A stretch of 64,000 bases of DNA, taken from contig CM073537.1 of assembly GCA_037074615.1 (NCBI GenBank), positions 12,171,989 to 12,235,988 of the forward strand. The letters run 5' to 3'. Below, piece by piece: positions 56,956 through 64,000 of this stretch. The stretch is from Leucaena leucocephala. Its lineage: Eukaryota > Streptophyta > Magnoliopsida > Fabales > Fabaceae. The notes below the pieces were generated by a model. It saw only the letters and a program-made list of their open reading frames with translations. It had not been told where the DNA came from and made no database searches. The translations under genes were made by a program, and so were the position numbers. Each line of letters starts with the position of its first letter. Position 1 is the first letter of the stretch.

Positions 56956-58407
56956 GCATATCCTCTAAAGTTTGTATTGTTCTCTCAGATTGGCTATTTG
57001 TCTGAGGATGATAAGCTGTACTGAATCTGAGAGTAGTGCCCATTTCTTCCTGCAAAGCCCTCCAGAAATTAGAAGTAAATCGAGGGTCTCTATCGGACAC
57101 AATGCTGCTTGGGATACCATGAAGCCTAACAATCTCCTTTATATACAACTTTTCCAGCTTCTCTAGAGAATCTCTCTTATTGATTGGCAGGAAATGTGCT
57201 GACTTCGTCATTCGATCAATTACCACCCATACTGCATCATGTTTACTTGGAGTCATGGGTAGTCCTTCCACAAAGTCCATGGCAATACCATCCCATTTCC
57301 ACTCAGGGATATCTAGAGGCTGCAATGTTCCTGCTAGCCTTTGATGTTCAATTTTTACTTTCTGGCGGGTCAAGCACTTGGACACATAAGCCACTACATC
57401 CTTCTTCAATCCAGGCCACCAAAACAACCTTTTAACATCATGGTACATCTTGGTCATACCTGGATGTACTGTATACCGGCTTTTATGTGCTTCCTCCAGA
57501 ATCTTTTCTCTTAATCCCATAGCATTAGGGATATAGGGCCTTCCCCTGAACTGTAACAACCCTTCCGGGGAAACCTCAAAATTCCTAGTCTTCCCCCTCT
57601 CCAGCTTATCTTTAAATATTGCTGCGAGCTTATCCTACTTTTGAGCCTCTTTTATCTCATATTCTATGCAAGCTCTGACATGAACTCCTCCGTAAGGACT
57701 CTGTCAATTGCATTTGATATAGAGGGCTCCAATCGCGCATATCTTCTATCAATTCCAACTCCTTGATATCATGTGTGCTACCTGCACCACTTTTCTACTC
57801 AAGGTATCAGCTACCACATTGGTTTTTCCTGGATGGTATTTAATTTGAAAGTCATAATCTTTTAACAATTCCATCCATCGCCGTTGCCTCATATTCAGTT
57901 CTTTCTGATCTTATAGATACTTCAGGCTTTTATGGTCGCAATACAACTCTATAGTTGCTCCATATAAATAATGTCTCCATATCTTCATAGCGTAAACCAC
58001 CGCCACAAGCTCCAGATCATGAGTGGGATAATTCTCTTCATGTGGCTTTAACTACCGAGAAGCGTAGGCTACTACTCTACCTTGCTGCATCAGCACACAT
58101 CCCACCCCTGCTTACTAGCATCAGTGTAGACTACGTAAGTCTGAGTTAGGTCTGGAATAATCAGCACGGGAGTAGTGGTTAATCTCTGCTTCAACTCTTG
58201 GAAGCTAGCCTCGCACTTCTCATCCCACTTAAACTGCTGATTCTTTTTGGTAAGCTTGGTAAGTGGCAATGCAACTCAAGAAAAGTCTTGAATAAATCTT
58301 CTATAGTACCCTGCTAAGCCAAGAAAACTTCTGATCTCTATCACTGTCCTCGGCTGTTCCCAGCTCAAAACTGCTTCAACTTTGCTAAGATCCACAGCTA
58401 CCCCTTC
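56956..58407 (-). pseudogene. pol: A3 RNase H and integrase remnant
   Basis: The open part 56921-57559 encodes the IN zinc site and core; the zinc-binding motif reads CLTRQ, so the second Cys is Arg, and the region before the catalytic Glu reads NSQSERT rather than DGQSERT. The frame runs past the LTR junction into a false tail. RNase H (about 57700-58310) has several shifts and stops, for example a TAG near 57915 and a TAG near 58055. Not functional. Confidence 0.85.
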
Positions 58408-59197
58408 TCAGGATATGACATGACTGAGAAATTTGACTTCTGAAAGCCAAAACTCGCACTTACTCAGCTTAGCATAGAGCTTCTTTTCTTTAAGGGTACT
58501 AAGAACAATTCTCAAATGCCTTTTATGTTCCTCAGCAGATTTGGAGTACACCAAGATATCATCAATGAAGACCACAACGAACTGATCTAAATAAGGCCTG
58601 AAGATCCGGTTCATGTAACCCATGAAAATAGCAGGTGCATTCGTTAGCCCAAAAGGCATCACAAGAAACTCAAAATGTCCATAGCGCGTCCTAAAAGCAG
58701 TCTTTGATATATCATCTGACTTCACCCTTAGCTGATGATAGCCAGATCTCAAGTCAATCTTAGAGAATAAGATCACTCCTTCTAATTGATCTAGCAGATC
58801 GTCGATTCTGGGGAGAGGATACTTATTCTTGACCGTAATCTTATTCAATTCCCGGTAGTCAATGCATAGCCTTAGACTGCCATCCTTCTTCTTGACAAAT
58901 AGCACAGGAGCACCCCATGGTGATACACTGGGTCTTATGAAACCCTTTTCCAATAGCTCCTCAATTTGCTTCTTCAGTTCCATCATTTCATTAGGAGCCA
59001 TTCGGTATGGGGCTTTGGATACTGGTCCAGTTCCAGGTACAATGTCAATTGCAAACTCTACCTCTCGTTCTGAAGGCAATCCTTGAATCTCCTTCGGAAA
59101 GACTTCAGGAAATTCATTGACTACAGGGATCTTATCAATTCCTTCTTCTACTTCTGTTTGAACAGAAAAGAATACCATATATCCCTGACATCCTTTC
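58408..59197 (-). pseudogene. pol: A3 reverse transcriptase remnant
   Basis: Open for over 260 codons. Contains LCIDYRELN, KIDLRSGYHQL, VMPFGLTNAP and the catalytic FIDDILVYS (near 58553-58579), all intact. It ends at a stop near 58408 within the RT/RNase H connection; at its upstream end the first codons come from S4. Confidence 0.88.
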
Positions 59198-62100
59198 TGT
59201 AACACCCCAATTTTCAGGCCAGAGACTTAGGAAGTAGCCTGAAATAGATATATCCCTTTGAGCAGAAGTCTTGGAAACATACAGAGGGTTTTTAGGGACT
59301 AAACTGCAAATAAATGAAAGTCCAGGGACTTATATGTAAATAGTGGAAGTCCCTAGGGATATGATGGCCATTTATGCAAAGAAAGGGATTAAATTGCAAA
59401 AGAAAGAAAATGAAGGGGCTTAAGTGCAATTATGGAAAGTATAAAGCCAAAAAGGAAAAGTAGACAAAAAGGTGGGGTCCTTAAGTGTAATTTTAGCCAA
59501 ATAAAAGGGACTTAATTGAAAAGAAGAAAAGTTCCCTGGGGCTAAAGTATAATTAAAGAAAGTCAGGCCGGAAGTGGTTTGGACTGCCCGAAAGCATTTC
59601 AGTCCCATATTTCACCGGTAGAGAGAGCAAGTGACGCTCGGTAAGCTGGCTTAATGCAGGAATTTTTCAAGACTCCAGATAGCCATAATTGATCTGATAG
59701 TCTAAAAGTTATAAAAATTCCTACCGGATATCCTAGATTTCAGATCTAAGTGAGAAAATACAGGATGATGTGTAACATCCCGATTTTTGGTCTAGGAGAA
59801 CTGGGAAGTAGTCTGATATGGGCAGGCTGCTAAAACCGTAGTCCCAGGGTAGTAATCTGATATGGGTGGATCACTTACCTGTATTTTGTAGGATCCGAGG
59901 GATGAGCTAAGTCCTTCAGGATGTAAAGATGAGTTAAGTCTTTAACCTACAGAATCGGGACAGTTCACCTAGGTTCAAAACGAGGAATGTGAGGAATATC
60001 CTAAGTCTTAAGCCTAGGAATTCTGCAGGAAGCTTGATATGGGCTGGCTCCTGTGTAAGATAACCTGATATGGGCGGGTTGTCGAGCTTTTCAATTAACG
60101 ATGACTCCCGAAGAGTTTAAGGGATGAGTTATTGAAAGAGAATTTCTAGAACTTAAGATAAGGGATAAGAAGATGAGAATAGATGCCAGAAAGAGAATGC
60201 AGGGGCAAAATCGTAATTATGGGAAAGATCGGGCTGGTAGCCGATGAGTACCATATTTTGCCAGAAAATAGAGAAAATTATGCTGATCATTTCACTGAAC
60301 TGTGAAATGTGCATACGAGGTCTTTATGAGTATGAAAGAATTATGGAAAGTTTAAGGACAAAAAGGTGGGGTCCTTAAGTGTAATTTTAGCCAAATAAAA
60401 AGGGACTTAAATGAAAAGAAGAAAAGTTCATTGGGGCTAAAGTGTAATTAAAGAAAGTCAGGCCGGAAGTGGTTTGGACTGTCCGACAGCATTTCAGTCC
60501 CAGATTTCACCGGTAGAGAGAGCAAGGGACGCTCGGTAATCTGGCTTAATACAGGAATTTTTGAAGACTCCAGATAGCCAGAAATGGACTGATCGTCCAA
60601 AAGTTATAAAAATTCATACCGGATATCCTAGATTTCAGATCTAGGTGAGAAAATACAGGATGATACGTCCTTGTGGGGCGGATGTCGGGAAACTGACAGA
60701 ATACCGATACGAGGCCTATAGGAAAAGTTATTCGCAAATTAGAAAATCCAGACGGGAGTGTGAGGCCTCCGGGTATCCGATAAGGAAACTTATCGGTATT
60801 TGAAAAGGGACTGAATGAGTTCGGATGACCTCAGTCAGATGACTGATATGACTCACAGGGATGGCTGAACACCGCAGGCCAGTGTATCGGACAGAAGGAG
60901 CCGGTGTCCGGATATGTGTATAAACGGTGAAAAATAGATTAAATATTCAATAAACATTAACGGGGGAGATTCCTCGTAATGCGTACCAGGAAGGTAATGG
61001 ACCCTGAAAGGCCCAATAATGGCGCCAACAAGGCCCAGTAAGACCCTTGGACTGATAGGTGGGCCAGTGTCCGGCAGAACCCCGGAAAAGTGCGAAATTA
61101 CGAAAATGCCCCTGTGTTGTACTAAAGGGGTAGCAGATGAATGAAGGGCATTTTGGTCATTCTGGACAGGCCCAGAAGCCAAGGTATATACAGATAAAGT
61201 TACTTAGAGTCAGTATATGCCCTGACAAAGTACAGAAGGGTGTAAAATGACGATTTTACCCTTAGGGTTAAAATAGCGCAAGAAAGGGCACCCAAGGGTA
61301 TTTTGGTAATTTGCCAAGGGATGTTTCTTGGGAATCGAGCCATCAGAGTACCTGAGCTTGATCAAGATCCAAGATAACATTCCCAGAGCCCAAAAACGTA
61401 GGCCCAGTGATATGTGGGAAAAAGTGGCATTAAAATACTATTTTAATGCTGTTTCAATAAAGTAGAGTTGCTCGGTCGGCACGATAACCGAGGAGGTGGT
61501 CAGATAAAGTCCGGGACTTATCTGGATAGCATTGGAAGGCGTGAAAGGTCCCTTCCAGGTGCCACATGGCGCAATCTTAGAGGCAGAAGAAAAGTTGAGG
61601 ACACGTATTACGGTGCAAGACTCTGGACCGGTACTGGATTGGACTGAACTGCTGAGTCAGTTGATGAGGTGTCCAGGAATTGTGACATGTGAAGAATGTG
61701 GCGATGAGGTGTCCCGGTGAGGTGTCCTAGATGATGTCATGCATGATGCAATAAAAAGGAATAAAGAAAAATAGGAAAAACCAGGAAAAACCAGGACCAC
61801 ATGTTCAGATGGCTTCAAAATTACAGAAATGCCATCCATTAAAGCTATAAATACCCCCTTCCCCTCCCATTTTATGCATCCCACGTTTTTGGCAAGAAAA
61901 GAGAGAGAAAGAAGAGAGAGAAGGAGAAAGAAAGAAAGAAAGGAAGTTCTGGTAGAGTTGGAAGCAGTATAGAAGTTCTGGAGTTCTGCTTTTGAGGTAG
62001 TAACTAATCCTAGCTCTTATGTAATGTCTTTGTGATTTGTTGTGCTATTGTTTGGTTGGATTGTTGTCTTATATGTTATGCTTGAAGCTCTATTACAATG

Positions 62101-62863
62101 CTATGATCATATGTTATTGAATATGGAAGCACGCAGCATACTTATCTACACACAATCACAAGCAAGCACCGTCACTCTGCATTACATATATTGTTATGAT
62201 TATTACTACTGAGATTCCCCCGAATCTCATTCCCATATATAACATTACAGGGGAGGTTCTGTCAAAATAAAATTTGGAAATCTTAAGAGACACCGTTATG
62301 CTGCTGAAATTCCTGCAAGGAAGCAGGAACAGGGAAAGGAACTGATACGTACTGTGTACGTAGTGCTGTCTAAGGAGGCTGGAAGTGAGTGGACCCAGCA
62401 GGTTCATCCAGTCTTTCCTGGGTACTACGTAGAATGGTAGTTCTCATGAAATGATGTAATAGAAATATGATAATTTGCTGTATGCCTTGTTGTATGACAT
62501 TTTATTATTTAATAATAAATGTTGTTTGGCATGTTCAATTTGTGAATGGGGAATTAAGGGAGAAATTCGCAGGTCCTGAGGTAGCAGTGTTCTGGCCTCA
62601 GTTTGACCTAGTAAACGGCGGAGTTTGGCTACGAAATTTGGCAGGCTAGTCGTACACATCTGGGGCATTACGTGGATAGGTAATAAGCCTCATTTGGATG
62701 TGTAGAACGAGATAAATTAATTTTCAAATTAAATATCCAGAATAAAGAACTTAAGAGTAAAATTTTGAATTTCTGGGCTTAAGTTAAGATATAATCAAGC
62801 TAATGTTGCTTCCGCAAGTGTACTCTGAAGAGTCTAAGGGAGGATGTTTCATGATGCGTCCTG
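59198..62863 (+). repeat. S4: plus-strand Ty3 LTR, 5' part, split by S5 and S6
   Basis: Starts tgtaacaccc at 59198 and runs to 59770, then seven bases plus the duplicated tgatg (62852-62863) before S6. Its sequence (ccttaagtgtaattttagcc, the caggaatttttc block) matches S5 60370-60660 and S6 63655-63950. The remaining LTR lies beyond the window. Confidence 0.8.
59771..62851 (+). mobile_element. S5: Ty3 LTR inside S4, solo
   Basis: 3081 bases with target duplication tgatg at 59766-59770 and 62852-62856. Starts tgtaacatcc, ends ggatgtttca. TATAAATA at 61846-61853; purine-rich GAGA/GAAA stretch at 61890-61950; inverted repeat at 62346-62362. Bases 59810-60080 carry four variants of ctgatatgggcnggct. 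U3 is a mosaic: 60185-60345 matches S6 62887-63050, and 60345-60800 matches S4 and the second half of S6. Confidence 0.88.
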
Positions 62864-64000
62864 TGTAACACCCTAATTTTTAGGCCTAGAGATGCCAGAA
62901 AGAGAATTCAAGGGCATAATCGTAATTATGGGAAAGATCGGGCTGATAGCCGATGAGTACCATATTTTGCCAGAAAATAGAGAAAATTATGCTGATCATT
63001 TCACTGAACTGTGAAATGTGCATATGAGGTCTCTAGGTGTATGAAAGAATTAGAAATATGACCAGGGGTAAAATGGTCATTTTGGAAAAGTGTGCGCGTG
63101 AGTGCTTTTTCAGGCCAAAATAGCCCGGTCCGGATAAAATATCTGAAAATACCGGGAGATAGAGGAAAGGATTCCGGATTGAATGAGGAGTCACAGAATT
63201 TTGATTTGAGATCCCGATTTTTCTGTAAAAATTCCTGAAGATGGGAATTTACAGTTATGATCGGTAAAAGAAAGGCAGTCCGAATAGAAATGATCGGACA
63301 ATGGCAAGAGGCCATACAGTGTTGTCTAAGGCCCGTAGTGACACCAGGGAAGGCCCAGGCCCATAATATCAGTTCAGGGGTAAGAGGGGCCGGTGTCCGG
63401 GAAAAATGTGCAAAATGACGAAAATGCCCTTATGTTATAGAATAACTGAAGAATGAGTAAAGGGTATTTTGGTCATTTGGCTAAGGTTAGACAGTCAAGA
63501 AGGGGTATCTGGATAGTTGACCAGGGCCAGAGAATACTCTGGTAAAATATGAAAAGACAATAATGCCCCTAGACCTAGTAAAGGAAATGAAAGGACTTAA
63601 GTGCAATTATGGAAAGTTTCAAGGCCAAAAAGGAAAGTAGACAAAAATGTGGGGTCCTTAAGTGTAATTTTAGCCAAATAAAAAGGGACTTAAATGAAAA
63701 GAAGAAAAGTTCCCTGGGGCTAAATTATAATTAAAGAAAGTCAGGCCGGAAATGGTTTGGACTGTCCGACAGCATTTCAGTCCCAGATTTCACCGGTAGA
63801 GAGAGAAAGTGACGCTCGGTAATCTGGCTTAATACAGGAATTTTTGAAGACTCCAGATAGCCAGAAATGGACTGATCGTCCAAAAGTTATAAAAATTCAT
63901 ACCGGGTATCCTAGAATTCAGATCTAGGTGAGAAAATACAGGATGATACGTCCTTATGGGGCGGATGTCGGGAAACTGACAGAATACCGATAGGAGGCCT
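62864..64000 (+). repeat. S6: plus-strand Ty3 LTR, 5' part, runs off window
   Basis: Starts tgtaacaccc; tcctg (62859-62863) should be its target duplication. U3 only: 62887-63050 matches S5; 63340-63580 is a reverse-complement relative of the C LTR U3 (20930-21190); 63600-64000 matches S5 60345-60725. No TATA is reached before the window end. Confidence 0.82.

Larger units (their letters stand above)
56889..59197 (-). mobile_element. A3: truncated third Tekay element
   Basis: Left end is 67 bases of LTR edge (56889-56955, starting tgaaacgtcc) fused to integrase sequence; the rest of the 3' LTR, PPT and IN C-terminus are missing. Coding parts run to RT, where plus-strand LTR S4 interrupts at 59197 (ctttc at 59193-59197 is the likely target). 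Gag and 5' LTR would be right of the window. It is visibly more diverged from A1 and A2 than those are from each other. Confidence 0.88.

Overview
The window is a block of repetitive plant nuclear DNA, almost certainly angiosperm and probably eudicot heterochromatin. I found no host gene, rRNA, tRNA, CRISPR array or bacterial feature. Nearly every base can be assigned to LTR retrotransposons nested inside one another. Element types are a Tekay/Del-type Ty3 chromovirus (gag with a CCHC knuckle, PR-RT-RNaseH-IN, chromodomain-like IN tail, long LTRs, initiator-tRNA-Met primer site), an old Athila-type Ty3 element, large non-autonomous elements without gag-pol, and long Angela/BARE-like LTRs. All boundaries and homologies were read by eye; no alignment or search was run.

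Layout from left to right. 1-7946: element A1, a Tekay element on the minus strand, cut by the window edge. It carries gag-PR, a broken pol, an extra ORF upstream of gag ('ORF0'), a PBS and a 2.8-kb 5' LTR. 7947-9441: 3' part of a plus-strand LTR (S0) into which A1 inserted. 9442-51472: remains of E1, a minus-strand Athila element, split by two insertions. The first is B (13954-44751, TSD tatta), a non-autonomous element. B contains C (19579-41236, TSD aactg/aacta), a related non-autonomous element. C contains A2 (23285-32208, TSD gcaat), a full-length but inactivated Tekay element. The 5' LTR of C also holds a solo Angela-like LTR, D2 (35263-40205, TSD gaaac), which is itself split by solo LTR S1 (35893-39240, TSD ttctc). 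The second insertion in E1 is solo LTR S2 (46620-49856, TSD atgtg) inside gag.

51473-51892 is an Athila LTR fragment in the opposite orientation. It is cut by D1 (from 51893), an Angela-like 5' LTR with PBS and non-coding leader. D1 is interrupted by solo LTR S3 (54417-56443, TSD tgagc) and then by A3 (56889-59197), a truncated third Tekay copy. A3 is cut by plus-strand LTR S4 (59198 on), which contains LTR S5 (59771-62851, TSD tgatg) and LTR S6 (62864 to the window end). The deepest chain is E1 > B > C > D2 > S1, five levels.

How the parts relate: only the Tekay copies (A1, A2, A3) encode proteins of a kind that could mobilise the non-autonomous B and C. B and C share the Tekay PBS, PPT, PPT-adjacent block and LTR termini, so B and C look like parasites of the A family. 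No copy here looks able to move: all pol regions carry stops or frameshifts, many of them C-to-T changes as expected in methylated DNA.

Items most worth a second look: the upstream ORF0 kept in A1 and A2; arrays of a GTCGCGAC palindrome in four unrelated elements but missing from sister copies; a 1.1-kb U3 deletion between 18-bp repeats carried by both LTRs of A2; and a hairpin that keeps pairing while its sequence changes between LTR subfamilies.
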